DNA from: Streptomyces werraensis
Lineage (GTDB): Bacteria; Actinomycetota; Actinomycetes; Streptomycetales; Streptomycetaceae
Length of the DNA stretch: 64,000 nucleotides
Direction: 5' to 3'
NCBI GenBank assembly: GCA_014656175.1
Contig: BNBX01000007.1
Span: forward strand, 127,447 to 191,446
Part shown: positions 57,975-64,000 of the stretch, piece after piece
How positions within the stretch are numbered: the first letter of the stretch is position 1
Layout: every line of letters starts with the position of its first letter
Program-made: the position numbers and the translations under genes
The notes under the pieces: generated by a model
The model's input: only the letters and a program-made list of their open reading frames with translations
Told to the model about the DNA's origin: nothing
Databases searched by the model: none

Positions 57975-59462
57975 GTGCTGAAGAAGGTGTTCATGGCTCC
58001 GGATCCGGGACGGATCCGGCTGCGGTTCGCGACGCGGGCCGTGCTCGGTATCGGGCTGGCCGTCGTCGCCTGCGGGCTCGCCGGGCACTCCCTCACCGGC
58101 ACGATCACCGGCGGACTCGCCGCGCTCCTCGCCCTGTTCACCGTCACCGACGCCACCGTCCGCGGGCAGGCCGTCACCACGGCCCTCCTGCCCGCCGCCG
58201 GCCTGCCCGTGCTGTCCGCCGCCGCGGCGCTGCAGGACCATGCCGTGGCCCGGGACGCCGCCTTCCTCGCCGTGGTCGGGCTCGGCGTGTACGCCAGGCG
58301 CTGGGGGCCGCGCGGACACGCCCTCGGCATCTTCGCCTTCATGCTCTTCTTCGCGGCGCAGTTCCTGCACGCCCGCACCGGCCAGCTCGCCGAGCTGTCC
58401 GCCTCCGTGCTGCTGTCCGTCGCGACCGCGGGCGTGGTGCGCTTCGGCCTGTGGTGCTACGAGCGGCGGCTGCCCCCGGCGGCCGTGCCCGCACCGCCCG
58501 GCGGCACCGGGCTCGCCCGTATCACCACCCGCCAGGCCGTCCAGGCGACGGCCGGCGCCGGATTCGCCCTGCTCGTGGGGCAGCTGGTGTCCGGGGAACG
58601 CTGGTACTGGGCCGTCGGCGCGACGTGGTGGGCGTTCGTCAACACCACCTCGCGCGGCGAGACCTTGGTGCGCGGTTTCCGCCGCGTGCTGGGCACGGTC
58701 ATCGGCGCCGGTCTCGCCCTGTTCGTCGCCGTCCCCGCGCACGGCGCCGCGGCGCTCACCGTGCTGGTCGTCGCCGTCTCCGTCTTCGGCATCTTCTACA
58801 CGGCGGCCCTCTCGTACACCTGGATGATGCTCTGGGTGACGGTCCTCGCCGCCATGCTGTACGGCCTGCTGGGCGTGCTCACCCCGTCCCTGCTGGCCCT
58901 GCGCATGGCGGAGACCGGCGTCGGGGCGCTCGGCGCTGCGCTGGCGGTGGTCTTCGTACTGCCCGTGTCCACACACAGCGTCACCGACGCCTGGATCCAG
59001 CGGGCGCTGCGCTGTGTGCACGCCTGCACGGCGCAGACGGCCGCACGGCTGGCCGGTGACCCGGACGCCGACCCGGCGCCCACGGTCGCGGAACTGGAGC
59101 GGCTCCTCGCCCGGGTACGCCTCTCCGTGGCGCCGCTCGTCCACCCGCTGAACCCGATGCTCGGCCGTAAGCGGCGGGCCCGCCAGGTGCTCGCCCTGCT
59201 CGACGACTGCGCCCGAGAGATCCGCGGCCTGGTCGCCGTCGCCGCCGACCCGGAGGCCTCCCACGACGCCCGCCTGGCCGCGGCCTGCTGGCGCGTCGAG
59301 GCGGCGGTCGAGGCCCTCACGACGGGCCGTGACATCGAGCCGCGCACGGCCCCCTCCACAACGGAACCGGCCCTGGCCCACCTCCACAGCCTGGAACGCA
59401 CCCTCGCGGAGCTGTCCGCCCCGTTGCGGACACCGTCGGGCTCGCCCTTGGTGGGGGGGTGA
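57975..59462 (+). CDS. FUSC-family membrane protein (aromatic acid exporter-like)
   Basis: 495 residues in two halves. The N-terminal half has about six membrane helices (AVLGIGLAVVACGLAGHSLT, GLAALLALFTVTDATV, GIFAFMLFFAAQFL and others); a second block RITTRQAVQATAGAGFALLV with WYWAVGATWWAFVNTTSRGETLVRGFRRVLGTVIGA contains the FUSC motif. The C-terminal third is cytoplasmic. FUSC proteins export hydroxylated aromatic acids in E. coli; here the role is inferred. GTG 57975 (AGGGGG 6 bases upstream) is used; ATG 57993 is an alternative. Confidence 0.85.
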   Translation: MLKKVFMAPDPGRIRLRFATRAVLGIGLAVVACGLAGHSLTGTITGGLAALLALFTVTDATVRGQAVTTALLPAAGLPVLSAAAALQDHAVARDAAFLAVVGLGVYARRWGPRGHALGIFAFMLFFAAQFLHARTGQLAELSASVLLSVATAGVVRFGLWCYERRLPPAAVPAPPGGTGLARITTRQAVQATAGAGFALLVGQLVSGERWYWAVGATWWAFVNTTSRGETLVRGFRRVLGTVIGAGLALFVAVPAHGAAALTVLVVAVSVFGIFYTAALSYTWMMLWVTVLAAMLYGLLGVLTPSLLALRMAETGVGALGAALAVVFVLPVSTHSVTDAWIQRALRCVHACTAQTAARLAGDPDADPAPTVAELERLLARVRLSVAPLVHPLNPMLGRKRRARQVLALLDDCAREIRGLVAVAADPEASHDARLAAACWRVEAAVEALTTGRDIEPRTAPSTTEPALAHLHSLERTLAELSAPLRTPSGSPLVGG

Positions 59463-59665
59463 GGCTTGCGGCTGCCGCCCGACGGCCGGGCGGCTCGGGT
59501 CGCGAGGCGCCTCTCGTGCGGCGGTGCCGCAGGCGTCGGCGCGGGTTCGCCGACGCCCGCAGCGGATGCCGGCACGTGCTGCCGGCTCGCCGCTCGGGCC
59601 GGGTGAGCCCGGCCGGGACGGCGGCACCCCGTCAAGCCCGTCCAGGCAGGCCCCACCCCACGCCA

Positions 59666-59698
59666 AAGGGCCCGCTCCGGTGATCGGAGCGGGCCCTT
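59666..59698. terminator. bidirectional hairpin terminator between FUSC and CbiX-like genes
   Basis: AAGGGCCCGCTCCG (59666-59679), loop GTGAT and the exact complement (59685-59698) make a 14-bp stem between convergent stop codons. It is the cleanest terminator in the window; the rest of this 264-bp gap shows nothing else clear. Confidence 0.88.
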
Positions 59699-59726
59699 CA
59701 GGCGTCCTGCGGTAGAGGCGGCCGCG

Positions 59727-60650
59727 TCAGCGGACCGGGGTGCTCTGGGGCTGCTGAGGGGCGATTCCCAGAGCGGTCGTGTACTTGGCCAGGGCCAGCT
59801 TGCCGATCGCCGGGTAGGGGCCGAGCGGCTCGGACGCCGGGCAGTCCGCCTCCTTCGCGGCCTCCTCGACGAGCGAGGCGTCGATCTCCGGGCCGATCAG
59901 GTACGGCGCCAGCGCCAGCTGCTGCGAACCGGCGTTGCGCAACTGCTCCGCCACGGAGGCGATGGAGCCCTCCTGGTCGAGGGCCGCCGCCATCACCGGC
60001 ACGGCGAGGCGCGCGGCGAGCAACATGCCGGTGATGCCGGCCGCCTGCACCGCCTCGTCGCCGCCCACGGAGGCCAGGATGATGCCGTCCGCGGCGGTCG
60101 CCACGGTGAAGAGGCGGGCGCGGTCGGCCCGGGCCAGACCGGCCTCGGAGAGCCGCACGTGCAGCGCCTCGGCGAGCAGCGGGTGCGGGCCGAGGACGTC
60201 GGTCAGCTCGGCGGCGACGCGGCTGTCCATGACGGCCTGGCGGACCTGGCGCAGCAGCGCGCTGTCCGGGCCGGCGAGCAGCGGCACGACGACGGCGACG
60301 GGCCCGTCGGGCTCCTTGACGTCGGAACCGGCGGCACGCGCCTGCTCGTAGCGGGCGGTGCGCTCCTCGGCCGCGTGCGCGAGGACGGAGGTCAGCGAGG
60401 GGAACTCCTCGTCGCCTCCGTCGAGGTGGCCGATCCGGGCGTCGAGACCGGGCAGCTCGGACCGTGCGATGCTCACGACCTCGTCGGCGAGCGAGCGGGT
60501 GGCACTACTGGGCGTACCCGGCACGGCGAGGACGAGCGCGGGCGCGTCCTCGGGAGCCACCAGGGGTTCGGGACGGCGGTGCCGTCCGGGCTGGCGGGGG
60601 CGCGGCATTCGTACGGGCAGGCCGGACGCGGGCCCAGTGGGGGTGCTCAT
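59727..60650 (-). CDS. CbiX/SirB-like protein lacking the chelatase histidine
   Basis: 307 residues. After a basic, disordered start it has two sirohydrochlorin-chelatase-like halves: LVLAVPGTPSSATRSLADEV, AVVVPLLAGPDSALLRQVRQAV and GPHPLLAEALHVRLSEAGLARADRARL. In active SirB/CbiX the first strand ends in a catalytic His (GHGS); here it is PGTP, and the second His is also not evident. Such proteins are labelled chelatases in streptomycetes, but activity is doubtful. ATG 60650 is the family start; no cobalamin or siroheme genes are adjacent. Confidence 0.82.
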   Translation of the reverse strand: MSTPTGPASGLPVRMPRPRQPGRHRRPEPLVAPEDAPALVLAVPGTPSSATRSLADEVVSIARSELPGLDARIGHLDGGDEEFPSLTSVLAHAAEERTARYEQARAAGSDVKEPDGPVAVVVPLLAGPDSALLRQVRQAVMDSRVAAELTDVLGPHPLLAEALHVRLSEAGLARADRARLFTVATAADGIILASVGGDEAVQAAGITGMLLAARLAVPVMAAALDQEGSIASVAEQLRNAGSQQLALAPYLIGPEIDASLVEEAAKEADCPASEPLGPYPAIGKLALAKYTTALGIAPQQPQSTPVR

Positions 60651-60734
60651 GCTGCCGCATGTTAGTGGCTTTCGGGGGTCTCCTGTTCGGGGAGGGTGCA
60701 GGTGAGCGGTATCCGTCCGGTTTTGTCGGATGAG

Positions 60735-61742
60735 TTACGTACGGGTGTCGGCCGTGAGGGTGATGTCCGTTCCCTCCGTGCTCGTCACGCACAGCATTCT
60801 CTCGTCACTCGGAAGAGCGAGCGGACCAGCGGAAAGGTCCTCCGCGAGCCGCACCGCCCCGTCGAGCGGACCGCCCTCGGCGGGCACCCGCCGGGCGTCC
60901 GGCAGCAGCTCCGCCAGCCGCTCGTCCAGCGGTGTCAGCAGCACCGCGCCGAACCCGAACAGCCCGCCGGTGCAGCCGACCGCCGGTGCTCCCTCCGCCG
61001 GGCACACCGCGGCCGCCGAGTCGGCCATGTGCCGGGCCGCAGCCCGCACGATGTCCACGGCCACGGGGTCCCCGTCCTCCGCGCACGCGCCCACGCGCGG
61101 AGCGAACGAGGCGAGTACCGCCGCCCGGTCGGCGCGCGGATACACCAGCCCCGGCAGCCGGGTCACCGGACCGAACATCTCCTCCGCGTCCGCCAGCAGC
61201 CGCGCGGAACCCCTGTCCCGCCCGTCGTGCGCGCGCAGCGCGGCCTCCAGCCCGGCCCGCCCGATCCACGCGCCGCCGCCGCAGTCGCCGAGCAGATGCC
61301 CCCAGCCGTCCGCCCGCCGCCAGCCGGCCAGATCCGTGCCGATCGCGATGAGGCCCGTGCCCGCCGCGATCACCGCGCCGGGACGAGGCCCGAGCGCGCC
61401 CACGTACGCCGTGACCGCGTCGGCCGCCAACGCCGTCCGCCCGACGCCCAGTTCCCGCGCCAGCCCGTCCGGCAGCTCCGCACGCAGGGCGTCCCCCAGG
61501 CTGGCCATCCCCGCCGCGCCGATCGCGGCCGTGTCCAGTCGCACCAGCCCCGCCTCGGCGCACAACGCCCGCGCCATCGGCACCAGTTGCTCCAGGAAGT
61601 GCACCGGGTCGATCCCCCGCGCGCCCGTGCGCACCGGCACGTCGGAGGAGGCCCGGGCCAGCGGACCGCGCCCGGGCGCCCCGACGACGGCCCGCAGTCC
61701 CGAGCCGCCGGAGTCCACGGCGAGGTAGCCGGCTCCGGTCAC
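60735..61742 (-). CDS. BadF/N-acetylglucosamine-kinase-like ATPase
   Basis: 335 residues of the ASKHA/BadF_BcrA ATPase type: YLAVDSGGSGLRAVVG at the start (phosphate 1), VIAAGTGLIAIGTDLAGW (phosphate 2 region), GWGHLLGDCGGGAWIGRAGL, and GCTGGLFGFGAVL at the C-terminal adenosine motif. Members phosphorylate amino sugars such as N-acetylglucosamine. GTG 61742 overlaps the ung stop (GTGA). A murein or chitin sugar recycling role is plausible, yet coupling to ung is odd. Confidence 0.85.
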   Translation of the reverse strand: MTGAGYLAVDSGGSGLRAVVGAPGRGPLARASSDVPVRTGARGIDPVHFLEQLVPMARALCAEAGLVRLDTAAIGAAGMASLGDALRAELPDGLARELGVGRTALAADAVTAYVGALGPRPGAVIAAGTGLIAIGTDLAGWRRADGWGHLLGDCGGGAWIGRAGLEAALRAHDGRDRGSARLLADAEEMFGPVTRLPGLVYPRADRAAVLASFAPRVGACAEDGDPVAVDIVRAAARHMADSAAAVCPAEGAPAVGCTGGLFGFGAVLLTPLDERLAELLPDARRVPAEGGPLDGAVRLAEDLSAGPLALPSDERMLCVTSTEGTDITLTADTRT

Positions 61743-62425
61743 GGCAGGCGCCAGTCCACCGGCTGCCCGCCCTGACGGATCAGCAGGTCGTTGGCCCGGC
61801 TGAACGGACGCGAGCCGAAGAACCCGCGGTCCGCGGACATCGGCGACGGGTGCGCCGACTCCACGGCGGGCAGATCACCCAGCATCGGGCGGCAGTTGCG
61901 GGCGTCCCGCCCCCACAGGATGGAGACGAGTGGCTTGCCGCGCGAGGCCAGCGCGCGTATCGCCTGCTCGGTCACCTCCTCCCAGCCCTTGCCGCGGTGG
62001 GCGCCCGGCTTGCGCGGGGCGGTCGTCAGCGCCCTGTTGAGCAGCAGCACGCCCTGCTCGGTCCACGGGGTCAGGTCGCCGTTCGACGGCTGGGGCAGGC
62101 CCAGGTCGCTGTGCAGCTCGCGGAAGATGTTGATCAGGCTGCCGGGCAGCGGGCGCACGTCGGGGGCGACGGAGAAGCTCAGGCCCACCGCATGCCCCGG
62201 CGTGGGGTACGGGTCCTGCCCGACGATCAGGACGCGTACCTCGTCGAAGGGCTGCTGGAAGGCCCGCAGGACGTTCGCCCCCGCCGGGAGGTAGGTGCGT
62301 CCTGCGGCGATCTCCGCGCGGAGGAAGTCCCCCATCGCGGCGATCCTCCCCGCCACCGGTTCGAGGGCCTGCGCCCAGCCCGCTTCGACGATCTCGTTCA
62401 AGGGTCGTGGTGCCACGGGCGTCAC
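61739..62425 (-). CDS. ung: uracil-DNA glycosylase (family 1)
   Basis: 228 residues with all Ung motifs: catalytic water-activating GQDPYP (69-74, Asp71), GLSFSV, LLLNRALTT and the DNA-leucine loop HPSPMSADRGFFGSRPFS. It removes uracil from DNA and starts base-excision repair. The start is GTG 62425; no obvious Shine-Dalgarno. Its stop overlaps the start of the downstream kinase gene by 4 bases (GTGA), so they share translation. Streptomycetes often have two ung-like genes. Confidence 0.95.
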   Translation of the reverse strand: MTPVAPRPLNEIVEAGWAQALEPVAGRIAAMGDFLRAEIAAGRTYLPAGANVLRAFQQPFDEVRVLIVGQDPYPTPGHAVGLSFSVAPDVRPLPGSLINIFRELHSDLGLPQPSNGDLTPWTEQGVLLLNRALTTAPRKPGAHRGKGWEEVTEQAIRALASRGKPLVSILWGRDARNCRPMLGDLPAVESAHPSPMSADRGFFGSRPFSRANDLLIRQGGQPVDWRLP

Positions 62426-62489
62426 CCTACTGCCGCGCCGACGGCGGCCATCAACCCATGGCCCGGGCCCGGCGGGATCCGCAAGGCCG

Positions 62490-63575
62490 TCATCCGACGA
62501 CCGCCGCCCGCACGCACAGCACGTCCGGCAGATGCGCGGCCAACTGCTCCCAGTTGTCCCCGTCGTTCGCGGACGCGTACACCTCGCCGTTGCGGTTGCC
62601 GAAGTAGACGCCCGCGGGGTCGGCGTCGTCGCTGCACATCGCGTCCCGCAGCACCGTGCCGTAGTGGTCCTCCTGCGGCAGCCCCGCCGACAACGGCTCC
62701 CAGCTGCGTCCCGCGTCCCCGGTCCGGTAGACGCGACATCGCCGGTCCGCCGGGACCCGGTCGGAGTCGGCGTTGATGGGGAACACGTACGCCGTGTCGC
62801 CGCGGTGGGGATGCGTCACCATCGCGAACCCGAAGGTCGAGGGCAGCCCTTCGCCGATGTCCGTCCACTGCGCGCCCGCGTCGTCGCTGCGGTAGACCCC
62901 CCAGTGGTTCTGCAGATACAGCCGGTCCGGGTCCGCGGCGTCCCGGGCGACCTTGTGGACGCACTGTCCGAACTCCGGGTCGGGGTCGGGCAGGAACACC
63001 GCGGACACCCCGCGGTTGGACGGCTCCCAGCTGGCGCCGCCGTCCAGGGTGCGGAACACGCCCGCGGTGGAGACGGCCACCGTGACCGCCCGCGGGTCGC
63101 GCGCGTCGGTCAGCACGGTGTGCAGCCCCTCACCGCCGCCGCCGGGCACCCATGTGGAGCGCGTGGGATGCTCCCACAACGGCCTGACCAGCTCGAAGGA
63201 CTCCCCGCGGTCCTCCGAGCGGTACAGCGCGGCCGGCTCCGTGCCCGCGTACACCACGTCCGGTTCGGCCGCGGCCGGGTGCAGCTGCCACACCCGCTCC
63301 AGCGAAGCTCCGGTGTCGGGCGGGAACTTGACGGCGGGCCGGGCCGGTTCGGTCCAGGTGCGGCCCAGGTCGTCGGAGTGGAACACCGAAGGCCCCCAGT
63401 GCGCGCTGTCCCCGCCGGCCAGCAGCCGAGGGCGCTGCCCCCGGGTGTCGATCGCGACCGAGTACACGGCCTGCGCCTTGAAGTAGGGGGACTCGTCGAA
63501 CTCCCAGGAGCCGCCTCGCCGGCGTCCGATGAACAGACCCTTGCGGGTGCCCACGGCGAGCAGTACCTCGGTCAT
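62490..63575 (-). CDS. BNR/Asp-box repeat beta-propeller protein (sialidase-like)
   Basis: 361 residues, soluble. It begins MTEVLLAVGTRKGLFIGRRRGGSWEF and contains several Asp-box (S-x-D-x-G-x-T-W) repeats: HSDDLGRTW, RSEDRGESF, RTLDGGASW, RSDDAGAQW, RTGDAGRSW and SANDGDNW. Six to seven blades fit a sialidase-type propeller, but no signal peptide and no catalytic Arg triad were found, so it is not a true sialidase. A photosystem-stability-factor-like or protein-interaction role is equally possible. GGAGG lies 8 bases before ATG 63575. Confidence 0.85.
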   Translation of the reverse strand: MTEVLLAVGTRKGLFIGRRRGGSWEFDESPYFKAQAVYSVAIDTRGQRPRLLAGGDSAHWGPSVFHSDDLGRTWTEPARPAVKFPPDTGASLERVWQLHPAAAEPDVVYAGTEPAALYRSEDRGESFELVRPLWEHPTRSTWVPGGGGEGLHTVLTDARDPRAVTVAVSTAGVFRTLDGGASWEPSNRGVSAVFLPDPDPEFGQCVHKVARDAADPDRLYLQNHWGVYRSDDAGAQWTDIGEGLPSTFGFAMVTHPHRGDTAYVFPINADSDRVPADRRCRVYRTGDAGRSWEPLSAGLPQEDHYGTVLRDAMCSDDADPAGVYFGNRNGEVYASANDGDNWEQLAAHLPDVLCVRAAVVG

Positions 63576-63809
63576 GCCGATCACCTCCGTGACATCGCCT
63601 TCGACGTCCTCGATCAGGACACCGGTCAGTGTGCACCCCACCACTGACAGTGACTGGCGGACGACGCATGACCGCAGGTCACGGCGGTGCGGCGGGCCCG
63701 GGGCCGACGACCTGACGAACGTCTGCCGACCGTCCGCCCGCTCGGCGAGAGCCTCGGCCTCACCCGCGCCCGGGCCCGTGCCCCACCCGCGCCGGGCCCG
63801 GGTCCCGTC

Positions 63810-64000
63810 TCACTCCCGCCCGGGCAGCGCCCGCTCCAGAATCGCGTCCAGCCCGGCCCCCGCCGGCAACGTCCCGAAGGCGTGTCCCCAGTCGCCGCCG
63901 AGCCGCGTCGCACAGAACGCGTCGGCGACCGCGGCCGGAGCGTGCCGCACCAGCAGGGACGCCTGCAGCGTCAGCGCCATCCGCTCCACCAGTCGCCGGG
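63810..64000 (-). CDS. AidB-like acyl-CoA dehydrogenase, C-terminal fragment (gene continues beyond window)
   Basis: The last 63 codons (stop at 63810-63812) read RRLVERMALTLQASLLVRHA then PAAVADAFCATRLGGDWGHAFGTL and end LERALPGRE. This is the C-terminal end of the AidB/isovaleryl-CoA-dehydrogenase-like group linked to alkylation-damage response in some bacteria. The 5' part lies outside the window, so the family call rests on this tail alone. Confidence 0.75.
   Translation of the reverse strand, partial: RRLVERMALTLQASLLVRHAPAAVADAFCATRLGGDWGHAFGTLPAGAGLDAILERALPGRE

Noticed and set aside
63642..63652. CACTG-A-CAGTG palindrome upstream of the BNR-repeat protein gene
   Set aside because: Eleven bases only, no promoter boxes nearby and no divergent regulator, so not convincing as an operator.

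Overview
The window is about 72% GC by eye, with near-total G/C at third codon positions, GGAGG-type ribosome binding sites, frequent GTG starts and ATGA/GTGA stop-start overlaps. Together with families largely confined to streptomycetes (cvn conservon, DUF5709-like and DUF5997-like proteins, 388-residue xylose isomerase), this points to a Streptomyces chromosome. From memory, not from a search, the gene order resembles the stretch of the S. coelicolor chromosome that carries ung, rpmE2, xylA/xylB and a pfkA. No tRNA, rRNA, CRISPR array, insertion sequence, prophage or biosynthetic gene cluster was seen, so it reads as ordinary core-arm chromosome.

Layout. 1-6.4 kb: end of a LytS-type sensor kinase; small membrane protein; CtaG-like oxidase assembly factor; pfkA; murT-gatD (lipid II amidation) divergent from def. 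6.4-9.2 kb: TetR regulator divergent from an acyl-CoA dehydrogenase with a palindrome over the promoter; TenA-like protein. 9.2-14.6 kb: small protein and SSADH; Nudix gene coupled to an ATP-dependent DNA ligase; thioredoxin-reductase-like flavoprotein divergent from a probably leaderless XRE-cupin regulator. 14.7-18 kb: quinone oxidoreductase and two acyl-CoA dehydrogenases, all translationally coupled. 18-23.5 kb: secreted phosphodiesterase-like protein; xylose locus (xylA divergent from xylB, then a ROK repressor). 23.5-26.5 kb: Streptomyces-type palindromic repeat, small membrane proteins, an unrecognised acidic protein, a methyltransferase.

26.6-33.8 kb: MHYT membrane protein, complete cvnABCD conservon, PPOX-fold flavoprotein, an orphan second cvnB-like gene, a large hypothetical. 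33.9-39 kb: thioesterase II, Ski2-like helicase, membrane protein, zinc-independent L31 (rpmE2), DUF5709-like protein, then a 0.6 kb gap with a 17-bp tandem repeat. 39.6-45.8 kb: heterodimeric ABC exporter with reciprocally degenerate ATP sites, MarR regulator, and a divergent canonical ABC exporter. 45.8-51.9 kb: MltG-like protein, flavin monooxygenase, YjbQ protein, tandem universal stress protein, KhtTU-type potassium/proton antiporter. 52-57.8 kb: MerR-beta-clamp fusion, several streptomycete hypotheticals, LysR-effector-domain protein without DNA-binding domain, DUF4142 protein, HAD phosphatase, Lrp/AsnC regulator. 58-64 kb: FUSC-type membrane protein, CbiX-like protein, kinase coupled to ung, BNR-repeat protein, and the C-terminus of an AidB-like acyl-CoA dehydrogenase cut by the window end.

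The most unusual items are the MerR-beta-clamp fusion, the two ABC half-transporters whose nucleotide sites are complementary in their defects, the orphan roadblock protein next to the conservon, the Nudix-ligase coupling, and the 17-bp tandem repeat. All functions are inferred from motifs seen by reading; no homology search was run.
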